Positions 40,399-49,560 of a stretch of DNA of 64,000 bases are shown here, in pieces; within the stretch, counting starts at the first letter, position 1, and every line of letters begins with the position of its first letter. The notes under the pieces were generated by a model, which was given only the letters and a program-made list of their open reading frames with translations, was not told the DNA's origin and did no database searches. Where the stretch lies: assembly GCA_938743325.2 (NCBI GenBank), contig OW568886.1:496001-560000 (forward strand). The letters run 5' to 3'. Both the position numbers and the translations under genes were made by a program. This DNA comes from Pycnococcus provasolii. Taxonomy: Eukaryota; Chlorophyta; Pseudoscourfieldiophyceae; Pseudoscourfieldiales; Pycnococcaceae.

Positions 40399-41520
40399 AT
40401 GCTTAGCACTTCGTTCTACATGAACGCGCTGAACACGCCGTCCGTGGCGCCCGCGCCGGCGTCCGCGACGTCCTTCCGCCCGTCGTTCACGTCCATGGTG
40501 GCGCGCGCGGCGCAGCCTGCGATGGCGCGCCCGCTCGTGGCGGCGTCCGCCTACGAGGCGTCCGGACCCATCACCATCCCGCAGAAGAAGGAGGGTTTCG
40601 ACGTCCAGGCCTTCCTCCAGGACTTCATGATCGGAGGAGTTTCCGGAGCCATCGCCAAGACGTGCACGGCGCCGATCGAGCGCGTCAAGCTGCTCATCCA
40701 GACACAGGATGCCAACCCGAAGATCATCTCCGGCGAGGTTAAGCGCTACACGGGCATCATGGACTGCTTCTCGCGCGTGGCGTCGGAGCAGGGCATTGGC
40801 AGCTTCTGGCGCGGAAACGTGACGAACGTGCTCAGGTACTTCCCCACGCAGGCGTTCAACTTCGCCTTCAAGGACACCATCAAGACGCTCTTCCCCAAGT
40901 ACAGCCCGGACAAGGAGTTCTGGATGTTCTTCGCCACCAACATGGCGTCTGGCGGCCTTGCCGGCGCCGGATCGCTGTGCATTGTCTACCCGCTCGACTA
41001 CGCGCGTACCCGCCTCGCCTCGGACGTTGGATCGGGCAAGGCTGAGTTCAACGGCCTTTTCGACTGCCTCGCGAAGACGGCCGCCGCCGGCGGCCCGGCG
41101 GCGCTCTACAACGGCTTCGGTGTCTCCGTTATGGGAATCATCCCGTACCGCGGAGTGTACTTCGGACTCTACGACACGCTTTCGTCGAAGAACCCGTACA
41201 AAAAGGACCTCGGATTGGTTGGCATCGCCTCGAAGTTCGGTGTCGCGCAGGTTACGGCCATTACGGCTGGATACGCGTCGTACCCCTTCGACACGGTACG
41301 CCGTCGCCTTCAGATGCAGAGCAACAAGCCGCGATCGGAGTGGATCTACAGCGGCACGGTCGACTGCTTCTTTAAGATCATGAAGGACGAGGGTGTTGGC
41401 GCGATGTTCAAGGGTGCTGGTGCCAACGCGCTCCGTACCGTTGGCTCCGCGCTCGTGCTTGTGCTCTACGACCAGATCAAGGGCATTTTGGCCGCGCAGG
41501 AAGCGGCGAAAAACGCGTAA
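40399..41520 (+). CDS. Mitochondrial ADP/ATP carrier
   Basis: 373 residues. Three mitochondrial-carrier repeats with PIERVKLLIQ, PLDYARTRLA and PFDTVRRRLQ. The sequence follows classical ADP/ATP carriers closely (FWRGNVTNVLRYFPTQAFNF, FKGAGANALRTVGSALVLVL). An N-terminal extension of about 70 residues (Ala/Ser/Pro-rich, with MARPLVAASA) precedes the first repeat, as in plant carriers. The family signature is normally RRRMMM; here it is RRRLQM. Codon choice is strongly biased to C/G third positions, fitting high expression. It exchanges cytosolic ADP for matrix ATP across the inner membrane. Confidence 0.93.
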   Translation: MLSTSFYMNALNTPSVAPAPASATSFRPSFTSMVARAAQPAMARPLVAASAYEASGPITIPQKKEGFDVQAFLQDFMIGGVSGAIAKTCTAPIERVKLLIQTQDANPKIISGEVKRYTGIMDCFSRVASEQGIGSFWRGNVTNVLRYFPTQAFNFAFKDTIKTLFPKYSPDKEFWMFFATNMASGGLAGAGSLCIVYPLDYARTRLASDVGSGKAEFNGLFDCLAKTAAAGGPAALYNGFGVSVMGIIPYRGVYFGLYDTLSSKNPYKKDLGLVGIASKFGVAQVTAITAGYASYPFDTVRRRLQMQSNKPRSEWIYSGTVDCFFKIMKDEGVGAMFKGAGANALRTVGSALVLVLYDQIKGILAAQEAAKNA

Positions 41521-41813
41521 AGCTTCGTCTCATACCGACCGTGGGACATGGATGGTAGAGAAGAAGCGAGAGCGAGAGAGGATGCGAGTGAGAGTGTGTG
41601 AAAGTGACGGAGGTGAGGGCAGAGGTAGGTTTGTCTTATGAAGCAGGCAAGCAATCCTGGATTGCGTGGTGGTGATTTTTTTTTCTCTTAGAAAACCAGC
41701 TAAACAAAAACCTTTTTTTTACCCAGTAAAGATTAAAAAAAATGAAAAAATCGTTTACTTTACAGATTGAAACGTTGAATACATGGACTGATGTATTCTA
41801 ATACACATGAGAT

Positions 41814-43379
41814 TTAGTGAGGCTCCAGCTCGACGTGCAGAATACCAGGCTCAACTTCGCGGATCTTCCTTTCGACACGATCCACCTCGTCACCAATAGC
41901 CTCCACCAAACCTTCCCCCCACTGGCTCAGCTCGTCCGCAAAGGCTTCAGGTTTGGCATCGGCGCGTGCGAGTCTGCGGAAGCGCTCCACCACCGTGTCA
42001 TCTGTTGGTGGGGTGGTCATCATCGATTTCGTTGCCGACAGATTATTGCACCCTCGGTCGATGCGCGCAAGATACCGCTCGACCACCGCGCGGCCGTTGA
42101 ACTCCACCTCGGCCATGAAACGAAACTTACCAGGTCCAATCTCCTCAGACTTTGACTCGTAGACGTACGAAATCACCGGATCTTCCATGAGCAGCGCAAG
42201 CACTCGCTTCTGCCTCGCCTCGTCCATCGAGCGGCCCAGCAGGAGTTGCCGGTTCACCTGCACAATGGCGTAGCTTACACCCATCAGCAGACTTCCCACG
42301 CCAAGGCTTCCGATCGCATCAGGGATGTGCGACGACATTGCCGACGACGCGGCGAGCGCGACTCCGGCTATGGCGCAGCCCACGACGGCGGCGCTGTCCT
42401 CTGCCAGTATGACGATCGAGGTTGGGTCGCGTCCCTTGGTGATGTATTCGCTCACGGAAAGGTTTTGCGCGGCTGCACCGTGTGCGATGGCGCGATACGC
42501 GACGGCGAGGCTGTAGCTTTCTAGAGCCAGGCTCATGGCGAGAACTGCTATGCCCGGTAGATGGTGGCTGACACTGTGGTCGCCGCTCACGAGTGCCGCA
42601 ATGCCGTGTGCCGTGCTGGCACACGCGCCGCCGGTGAAGATGATGACGCCTGAGATGAGGCTGAAAACGAACCTGTCTCGCATGAATCCGTAGTTGTAGC
42701 TTCGATTAGGCGTTCGCATGCTCTGTCTGATTCCGACGCGCAGCAGGTACTGGTTCGCGACGTCCGCGACGCTGTGCATAGCCTCACCGAACATGGCTGA
42801 CGACCCTCCGACAGTGAAAGTGGCCGCCTTGGTCAGAGCGATGGCGAGGTTCACCTTGACAGCGGTGTCGACAGCGTCGAGTGCGTGCTGGTCGAGGACC
42901 TTCTGTGCATCTTCCGCCTCCGCTTCGGCGGCCAACCTTCTTCCCTTGAAGAGCAGTCTGCTTTCGACTTTGCTTTGACTACTACTGCTCCCTTGCGAGC
43001 CTGAGGAGGCTGATGCTGATGCTAAAGCTGCTGCTGCTGCTGCTGCTGATGGTGCCTTGCCGCCGCTGCTCAGTATGTTCGTCGTGCACGAGTTGACTTG
43101 GGTTTGCCACTTGTTATTTGTCTTTGCCTTTTCCTCCTTCGTTGCCGCCGCGGGAGAAGGCGTGTGATTCGTGTCGTCGGAAGTGTATTGTCTTAGGTGT
43201 GCTGGTATCATGCGTGCCGCCCCCAGAGACGGGGAGAGTGGTAAGGAGCAGGCACGCACATGCACGTGCACATGCACATGTGTATGGACTCGTGCGATTC
43301 TCTGAGACCTCACACTCACAGCGAGCGTTGACTTGGAGTGAAGCATGGACGCGCAGTGTCGCAGCAGAGACCACGACAT
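41814..43379 (-). CDS. ZnT9/SLC30A9-like cation-efflux protein, probably mitochondrial
   Basis: 521 residues from the ATG at 43379. The start gives an N-terminus rich in Arg/His/Ser without acidic residues (SVRSQRIARVHTHV), compatible with mitochondrial import. The membrane part contains HSVADVANQYLL (HxxxD metal site in the second helix) and ILAEDSAAVVGCAIAG, where ZnT9-type proteins have ED in place of HxxxD in the fifth helix. Known role of ZnT9: zinc export from mitochondria. The cytosolic C-terminal domain is present (ARQKRVLALLMEDPVIS). The start lies 346 bp from that of RTF1, on the opposite strand. Confidence 0.87.
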   Translation of the reverse strand: MSWSLLRHCASMLHSKSTLAVSVRSQRIARVHTHVHVHVHVRACSLPLSPSLGAARMIPAHLRQYTSDDTNHTPSPAAATKEEKAKTNNKWQTQVNSCTTNILSSGGKAPSAAAAAAALASASASSGSQGSSSSQSKVESRLLFKGRRLAAEAEAEDAQKVLDQHALDAVDTAVKVNLAIALTKAATFTVGGSSAMFGEAMHSVADVANQYLLRVGIRQSMRTPNRSYNYGFMRDRFVFSLISGVIIFTGGACASTAHGIAALVSGDHSVSHHLPGIAVLAMSLALESYSLAVAYRAIAHGAAAQNLSVSEYITKGRDPTSIVILAEDSAAVVGCAIAGVALAASSAMSSHIPDAIGSLGVGSLLMGVSYAIVQVNRQLLLGRSMDEARQKRVLALLMEDPVISYVYESKSEEIGPGKFRFMAEVEFNGRAVVERYLARIDRGCNNLSATKSMMTTPPTDDTVVERFRRLARADAKPEAFADELSQWGEGLVEAIGDEVDRVERKIREVEPGILHVELEPH

Positions 43380-43724
43380 TATTATAATAGTTCGAAGAAA
43401 GAGGTGAAAAGAATAGGTTGGTAGGGGAGGGGATGGCACCCCAGGTCCAGGTGGTTAGGGTTTCGAGTTAGGGTTAGGGTTAGGGTTAGGGTTAGGGTTA
43501 GGGTTAGGGCTGGTCATTTTCTTTCCCTTTACCTCTTTAGGGTTCGCCTTTCCCTCCCGGCCTCATTCTGTTCCCTCATTCTCACTCTCGCGAGTTCGTC
43601 CCTCTCTCTCGGCGCCGCCATACCATACCATAGGGTACCTTTCAAGCCTTCTTCTTTGTGTTTCTTTGCTTACTTCGGTAATAAATAAGCTTGTTCTATT
43701 CTTTGTTGTTTTCAAGTAGCAAGA
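43380..43724. promoter_or_regulatory. Bidirectional promoter with TTAGGG array (ZnT9-like / RTF1)
   Basis: 345 bp between two diverging starts. Seven perfect TTAGGG units lie at 43468-43509, preceded by two degenerate ones. Pyrimidine-rich sequence (43520-43620) then leads to the RTF1 start. Similar telo-box elements in plant promoters bind Myb/TRB proteins and mark growth-related genes. Confidence 0.55.
43468..43509. repeat. (TTAGGG)7 perfect array
   Basis: 42 bp of perfect TTAGGG, flanked by degenerate units from 43454. It is the longest perfect telomere-like tract in the window and lies in a divergent promoter. Confidence 0.96.
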
Positions 43725-45971
43725 ATGGGCAAGAAGGCGTCTGCTGCATCCTCGAAGAAGGCTCGAAGCAAGCTCGACCTTCCTTCGGAGAGTGATGATG
43801 ATGATGAGAATGAGAATGAGAATGAGGATTTGGGTCTCTCCGACTCAGATGACGAGGACTTGGGCTTGGGGGAGGATGGTGGCGCTCCTGAAGCTGCGTT
43901 AACCGAAAACCTGCCTATGAAAAAGAGACGCGCAGGGGCTCCCGTGGAGGCTTCATCCCCCTCGGCGAAGAAAGGGAAGCGTGCTGGTGTTTCTGCGGCT
44001 TCGGCGGTCGCTGCGGGCCTTGGACTGGACGACTCTGAGGACTCGGATGATCACGAGGCCGGGGACGACGATGACGGCGACGATCCTCCGTTTGACGACG
44101 ACGACAACGACAACGACCCGTACGGATTCGGGGACGGGTACGACGAACACCTATTGGGCGACGAAGAAGACCGAACGCGACTCGCGCAAATGACGGAGAT
44201 CGACCGCGAGGAAGAACTCGCGAAACGACGAGAAAGGAGGGACCAGCTCTACTTCATGAATAAAACCAAACTAGCAAGAAAGAAGGATGCGGAGAAGAGG
44301 GAGAAACGCGTCACGAGACGTGGAGGGTCCACCGCGAAGAAAACGAAGGACGCACAGGAATCCGCACTGCAAAGGCTTGAGCGACAGAGAAAGAAACAAA
44401 CCAAGTCGCGGCGGCGTGAGGACTACGACGACGACGACATGGAAGACGACGACGACGACGACGACGACGACGAGGAATCCGAAGAGATGGACTACGCCGA
44501 CGACGGCGCGACGTTCGACGTTGGCGGGCTCGAGCGTGGAGGACGCTCGAGGCGTGGCATGGTGATGATGCAGGAACCTCCGGAAGATCTCGAGCCACTC
44601 GACGTCGAGGAAGACAAGGCTCAGGAATTTTTGAAGGGGTGTGTGGTCACGCGACCCACCCTCGCGAAGTGGCTTGGCGAGCCATTCTTTGAGAACGCCG
44701 TGAAGGGCCTGTTCGTACGCATCAAATACCCAACGCCGAGAGGCGAGAAGTACCTCGTAGCCACCATCGAGCGTGCTGTGGACTTGCCTACCGGCGAAGG
44801 GAACCGAAAACTTCCTGCCATACCCGAGCTTGGGAAAGACTTCAAGGTGACTCATTACATTCGCTGCCGCCGTGGAGACGAAGGCACGGAGAAGGCGGTG
44901 ACGATTGACCAGATCAGCGGCGATCCTCCTCACACGAGCGAGTGGGTCGAGTACAAGAACACGGCGGCAAAGACGGGCGTCGCGCTTCCGTCCAAAAGCA
45001 AGGCGAAGAAGCTGATTGCGCAGATTGAGAATGCGAACAACTACCGCTACACGGCAGAGGACGTGCGAGCGATGGTGGAGCGCAAGAAGGCGAAGCGTGG
45101 CGGCATCGCCGGCGGCGCATTCGCGATCCAGAAGATGCGTCTGACGGAGCTGCGCATCGAGGCGGAGATGCAGGGCGACACGCAGCAGCTTGCGGAGATT
45201 GACGCGAAGATTGCGTCGCTCAAGGCGCAGGAAGTGGCAAAGCACGAGGAAATGATGCAGAGCCGCCGTCGCGCGGATCTCAGCATGATCAACAGCCGCA
45301 ACCGCAACTTGAACTTTGCCGACATCGTCGAAGAGAAGGGGTGGGGCGAAAAGAGCCTTGGCGGTGCTATCGCACGCGCGGCGCAGGCGGCTCTCGAGGA
45401 CATGTCCGCGGAGGACATGGAGGGCATCATGCACGGCAGGCACGAGACGACCGCGGCAAATGCCATGCCTGACGTGGACATTTTCAGCCGACGCAACACA
45501 GCTCCCAAGGTTCTGTGGAACGTGAAGAAGGAATCTGCCGGCGGCGCGTCCGACGCCGCGGCAGCTTCGGCGCCAACATCCGGCGCAGCGAATGGATCGG
45601 CGGCGGCAGCTGGCGCAGGTGGCGCGCCGTCCGCAGCCGCGCCAGCCGCGCGAGAGCCTGAGCTCCCGCCGCTGCCTCCCGCGGTGGCCAATGTGGCCTC
45701 ATCGTGGGGACGAGGTCTCGCGCTCGGGCACGTGTCACACGCCGTGAAGGTGGACCTGAGCCGCCTTCCCCCCTCGCTTCGCGGCACTTCGAACCCTTCT
45801 GACCCTGACGACGACCAGATGAATGCCGGCGTTCCTCTCGGCGGTTTCGGGAGCGGCTACGAGCGCGTGGGTAAGGAGTTGGCCCCCGGTTTCCTATGCA
45901 CGCAGCCGCGCCGTGAGACGATCAGCCTTTCCGACTACTTCCGGCTGCACCCCGGTCGTCGCAGCTCGTGA
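43725..45971 (+). CDS. RTF1: RTF1, Paf1-complex subunit with Plus3 domain
   Basis: 748 residues from the ATG at 43725. The N-terminal third is acidic and basic low-complexity sequence, as usual for RTF1, followed by a region with YFMNKTKLARKKD and RDQL. The Plus3 domain (residues about 300-430) contains VTRPTLAKWLGEPFFENAVK, FVRIKYP and KVTHYIRCRRG. After it come a helical segment (MRLTELRIEAEMQGDTQQLA) and RNRNLNFADIVEE. RTF1 binds phosphorylated Spt5 through Plus3 and stimulates H2B ubiquitination during transcription elongation. The gene is next to a second chromatin/elongation-type gene on the same strand. Confidence 0.92.
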   Translation: MGKKASAASSKKARSKLDLPSESDDDDENENENEDLGLSDSDDEDLGLGEDGGAPEAALTENLPMKKRRAGAPVEASSPSAKKGKRAGVSAASAVAAGLGLDDSEDSDDHEAGDDDDGDDPPFDDDDNDNDPYGFGDGYDEHLLGDEEDRTRLAQMTEIDREEELAKRRERRDQLYFMNKTKLARKKDAEKREKRVTRRGGSTAKKTKDAQESALQRLERQRKKQTKSRRREDYDDDDMEDDDDDDDDDEESEEMDYADDGATFDVGGLERGGRSRRGMVMMQEPPEDLEPLDVEEDKAQEFLKGCVVTRPTLAKWLGEPFFENAVKGLFVRIKYPTPRGEKYLVATIERAVDLPTGEGNRKLPAIPELGKDFKVTHYIRCRRGDEGTEKAVTIDQISGDPPHTSEWVEYKNTAAKTGVALPSKSKAKKLIAQIENANNYRYTAEDVRAMVERKKAKRGGIAGGAFAIQKMRLTELRIEAEMQGDTQQLAEIDAKIASLKAQEVAKHEEMMQSRRRADLSMINSRNRNLNFADIVEEKGWGEKSLGGAIARAAQAALEDMSAEDMEGIMHGRHETTAANAMPDVDIFSRRNTAPKVLWNVKKESAGGASDAAAASAPTSGAANGSAAAAGAGGAPSAAAPAAREPELPPLPPAVANVASSWGRGLALGHVSHAVKVDLSRLPPSLRGTSNPSDPDDDQMNAGVPLGGFGSGYERVGKELAPGFLCTQPRRETISLSDYFRLHPGRRSS

Positions 45972-46175
45972 TGATAGCACTACATAGAACTATGATGTAA
46001 CCGATGTCTCCCTTTTCTTTTGACAAAACCATCTGACAAAATGAATGGGGTTTTGTTTTGTGTTCTGCTAATTATTCGGGGATGGATGGAGTGTCCTGCT
46101 CGGCCTGGTTCAACTTGCCCTTCTGGTCCCGGTTGCCAAACTGTTTGACCGCCTTGCCCTTCTCCCCTCCCCGTC

Positions 46176-48092
46176 ATGGCCGAAGACTTCCACGCCGTTG
46201 AAGGGCGTCCGTCGCCACCACCATCGCCAACGCTAAGCGCGCTCTTCAGACAGAGTGAGGATCTTCAGAAGAGTAGTGAAATTGAAGATGAAGAGAGTAA
46301 GGGGGAGAAGAGTCTTACTGCGTTCGAGCGTCTCGCTGCCGAGCGCGCGCGCCTCCTCGCACTCGATGAAGAGAAAAAGACCGCCGCCGCCGCTGCTGCC
46401 GCTGCTGCCTCTGCCTCCGATCTCGGCCCGTCGTTCCTGACGGACGACAACGCGATCGTTCGCGAGGGCGACTTCGTCCTGGTGCACGGTGAGCATTTCT
46501 ACTCCCCTGAGGACGATCTTGGGGATGTCGATGAGGACGGTCGTCCGTGGGTCGCGCACGTTTTAGAAATCGACAACGACTCAGAGACGTGCAAGGTGCG
46601 GTACTTTTTCAGACGAGAAGACGTGAAGATGCCGCACGGGGGGGAGCCGCCAAGAAGGGAGGACTGGAGGAGACACGACGCGCGTGAGGTGTTCTACGCC
46701 TTCCACGAGGACACGGTGGAATTCGTGAGTGTGCTGTACCCGTGCACCGTTCACTTCGTCCCATACAAAAGGAGAGCCGACTGGGACCTGGCGGCACGCA
46801 ATGCGGCGAGCACACCGGGACTGCTCTGCTCGCGCGTCCACAAACCGGCGTCGGATGATTCCGACGCAGTTGTGCACTGCATATCGGACGTTAAGATTTA
46901 TTCGACGTACAATCAGAAAGACCGAGACGTGGTGAACGGTGCCATACAGCAAACGTTTGAAGCCCTTAACGTCAAGCTAGAGGGCGTCGCCGTGAAAACG
47001 AAAAAAGGCGCTCAGCCACATACGTCGCTGTGGCTGAGCGCGGGCGATCGCGTCGTGCACGACCCGAGGAAGGAAACGAAGATGACAGTTGTGGGCGCTG
47101 GTGCTGGCGCACAGGCGGCTGCGGGGAAGAAGCGGACACACTCGACTGGAAAGTTGGACAAGCTGAGGACGAAAAAGGCGAAGAACAGCTCGGACGCAGC
47201 CGTCAAGGTTGTCACTCCGGTTCAGGGTGTATCAGCAGCGGCGGGTGCAGCCCCAGACATTGAGGAGGGGGATGGCGATGTTCCTTTCCCACTCAGCTCG
47301 CCTGTTGAAATACCCAAAGACGACGATCGGCTCCTCCAACTTCTCCGAGCAGTGTCACTTCGCTTGAAGCTGCTAGTCAGTCCCAAGGATTGGACTGTGG
47401 AAGACAAAAGACAGATTAAAGAGCTCCCTGATGGCGATGCAATTATGAACTTGGAAGCATCTCCCGTGCTCCAGATACTGTGGTGGGTCCCTCTGACATC
47501 AAACGATCGATTTAATATGATCGGGGAAGTGCAACTCGGCAAGATTATTTCAGAGCTGAAGAAGAAGCACGGGAAGAACGAGGTGGGCATGAAAGCTGCG
47601 GCTGTCAAAAATAAGTGGAAGACCCAATTAAATCGATTTGCGAAGGAGCAAGAGGAGAAGGCGGAGAAGGAGGAGGAGAAGGAGGCGAAGGAGGAGGAGA
47701 AGGCGGAGAAGGAGGAGGAGAAGGAGGAGAAGGAGGAGGAGAAGGAGGAGGAGCAGGAGCAGGAGGAGCAGGAGGAGCAGGAGGAGCAGGAGGAGCAGGA
47801 AGAGGAGGAGGATGGCGATGATGACGATGATGGCAATGAGGTTAATGAAGGCAAGGTCGTGTCCTCCTCGGAGGACGACGGGATGGCGGATGGCGAGGAG
47901 GAGGAGGAGGAGAAGAAGACAGTGCCGCAGGTTGTCGTCATCGACAATGGATCGACTGACGAAGAAAGCGATAAGGAGGAGGAGGAGGAGGAGGAGGAGG
48001 AGGAGGAGGAAGACAGTGAAGAGGAGGAGAATGCTGTACCACAGGTTGTTATCATCGACGACGGGTCGACCGACGACGAAGGCGCAATTTGA
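46176..48092 (+). CDS. BAH-domain plus TFIIS N-terminal-like domain protein (SUO-like layout)
   Basis: 638 residues from the ATG at 46176. The BAH domain spans about 95-265 (VREGDFVLVHGEHF, WVAHVLEI, VRYFFRREDV, EVFYAFHEDTVEF). Residues about 395-487 fit the TFIIS LW/TFS2N fold (IGEVQLGKIISELKKKHGKN, AAAVKNKWKTQLNRF). The C-terminus is almost all Glu, then Asp/Ser, with two copies of PQVV[VI]ID[ND]GSTD, a pattern reminiscent of SUMO-interacting motifs. BAH modules read nucleosomes or histone marks, and LW modules bind elongation factors. The plant protein SUO has this domain order. The Glu run is encoded by GGAGAAGGA-type repeats at 47650-47810. Confidence 0.8.
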   Translation: MAEDFHAVEGRPSPPPSPTLSALFRQSEDLQKSSEIEDEESKGEKSLTAFERLAAERARLLALDEEKKTAAAAAAAAASASDLGPSFLTDDNAIVREGDFVLVHGEHFYSPEDDLGDVDEDGRPWVAHVLEIDNDSETCKVRYFFRREDVKMPHGGEPPRREDWRRHDAREVFYAFHEDTVEFVSVLYPCTVHFVPYKRRADWDLAARNAASTPGLLCSRVHKPASDDSDAVVHCISDVKIYSTYNQKDRDVVNGAIQQTFEALNVKLEGVAVKTKKGAQPHTSLWLSAGDRVVHDPRKETKMTVVGAGAGAQAAAGKKRTHSTGKLDKLRTKKAKNSSDAAVKVVTPVQGVSAAAGAAPDIEEGDGDVPFPLSSPVEIPKDDDRLLQLLRAVSLRLKLLVSPKDWTVEDKRQIKELPDGDAIMNLEASPVLQILWWVPLTSNDRFNMIGEVQLGKIISELKKKHGKNEVGMKAAAVKNKWKTQLNRFAKEQEEKAEKEEEKEAKEEEKAEKEEEKEEKEEEKEEEQEQEEQEEQEEQEEQEEEEDGDDDDDGNEVNEGKVVSSSEDDGMADGEEEEEEKKTVPQVVVIDNGSTDEESDKEEEEEEEEEEEEDSEEEENAVPQVVIIDDGSTDDEGAI

Positions 48093-48186
48093 ATCGGAAT
48101 CGCATGATTTTGTATTACTACTGTATCAACAAATCTCCTCCTTCTCCTTCTCCTGTCCTTTCTCCAATTTCCCCAGCCTCTTATTC

Positions 48187-49560
48187 TTACTCGATGCCAA
48201 GTTCCTTGGCATTTACGATAGATGGCGCAGCCTTGGGAACCTCCGCAATGGGCATATCCAAGAATGGCGTGATGTCCTGCTTGTTCCAGACAGGGTATCC
48301 GTTGACGAGAGCAGCAACGTTCTGTGCGGCGAGCGTCGCCATTCCTCCACGCGTGTACAACGACGCGGACGCGATGTGCGGCACGATGACGGCATTTGGG
48401 CAGTCTGCGAGTCCCGGCTTCATGAGCGGCTCATCCTCGAACACGTCAAGGCCGCACATGAACGTGGGATTATCCTTGAGATGTTTGACGAGAGCCACCT
48501 CGTCAATGACCGGACCGCGTGCGGCGTTGACGAGCACCGCCGTGTCCTTCATCATGTTGAGGCGCGCCTCGTTCATGAGGTGGCGCGTGTTGTCGTCGAG
48601 CAGGCAGTGAAGCGACACGACATCGCACTGAGGAAGGAGCTCTTCGACCGACTCCGCGCGTCGCCACTTTATGGGCTCGTCACCCTGGCTTTCGAGAAAC
48701 TTTCCGTACCCGTCGAGGTACTTCTCGAATGCCGGCTGTGGGAATGGGTCGTAGTACACGAGGTCCATCTTGTGCCCCTCGACGAGCATCTTCGCGTACG
48801 CCTGCCCGATACGCCCGGCTCCGACGATGCCAACCGTCTTGCGCTGCAGCAGGTGTCCGACGAACAGCGTTGGAAGCCACCCTTCGTACTTGCCTGCGCG
48901 CATGAAGACGTCCGCCTCGACGACGCGTCGTGCGGCTGCTAGCGTGAGTGCCGCGGCAAGCTCGGCGGTAGTCTCTGTGAGAACACCCGGCGTGTTGCCT
49001 ACGGGTATGCCTCGCTCGGTGGCGCTGGGAACGTGCACGTTGTTGTATCCGACGGCGTAGTTGCTCATGCCTTTTCCGCCCGCTTGTTTGAGCGCCTCGA
49101 ACAGTTCGTGGTTCCAGTTTTCCGTTAGTTGTCCTAGTACTCCGTCGCACTTGTGTCCAATGAGGCTGACAATTTGTTCGTTGGAGAGTATGACGTCAGG
49201 CGACGTGCACACCTCCACGCGGCAGTCTGCGGCGACGAGGAGCTGCATCCACCTTTCTCCAGGCAAGTTTTTCGTGACGAGCACGCGGTGTTTTCCCGCC
49301 GGGTTGTGAACTTCCACGGGAGGTACTGCAGCTGATGACGAGGAGGAGGAGGAGGAGGACGCTGCTGCAGAGGCGGCTGACGAGGAGAATGACGATGACG
49401 ACGACGACGACGAAGTAGAAGATGGAGACAGGGACGACAGAAGGGTAGCAGGAGCTGCTGAGGGTAATAAGAGCCCCCCCAAGCACTTAAATCTCCTGGA
49501 GCTGTATTGTTGTGCTGCTCCTGCTGCTCCTCTTAGAGACTTGAAAAGCAGAGAAGCCAT
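48187..49560 (-). CDS. HPR1: Hydroxypyruvate reductase (D-2-hydroxyacid dehydrogenase), photorespiratory
   Basis: 457 residues from the ATG at 49560, the first in the frame. A leader of about 80 residues ends in a Ser/Ala-rich tract. The enzyme follows the plant HPR1 pattern: VLVTKNLPGERW, SNYAVGYNNV, the NAD site GIVGAGRIGQAYAKML, catalytic Arg (VNAARGPVIDE), Glu (DVFEDEP) and His (VPHIASASLYTR). Role: reduces hydroxypyruvate to D-glycerate. The C-terminus (AKELGIE) lacks the peroxisomal SKL-type signal of land-plant HPR1, so with the leader a mitochondrial or plastid site is inferred. Divergent from serine:glyoxylate aminotransferase. The 5' leader has a (GGAAA)n tract at 49584-49610. Confidence 0.93.
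   Translation of the reverse strand: MASLLFKSLRGAAGAAQQYSSRRFKCLGGLLLPSAAPATLLSSLSPSSTSSSSSSSSFSSSAASAAASSSSSSSSSAAVPPVEVHNPAGKHRVLVTKNLPGERWMQLLVAADCRVEVCTSPDVILSNEQIVSLIGHKCDGVLGQLTENWNHELFEALKQAGGKGMSNYAVGYNNVHVPSATERGIPVGNTPGVLTETTAELAAALTLAAARRVVEADVFMRAGKYEGWLPTLFVGHLLQRKTVGIVGAGRIGQAYAKMLVEGHKMDLVYYDPFPQPAFEKYLDGYGKFLESQGDEPIKWRRAESVEELLPQCDVVSLHCLLDDNTRHLMNEARLNMMKDTAVLVNAARGPVIDEVALVKHLKDNPTFMCGLDVFEDEPLMKPGLADCPNAVIVPHIASASLYTRGGMATLAAQNVAALVNGYPVWNKQDITPFLDMPIAEVPKAAPSIVNAKELGIE

Noticed and set aside
43454-43509. TTAGGG array as a chromosome end.
   Set aside because: Genes continue on both sides and the array is only 42 bp, so it is interstitial.
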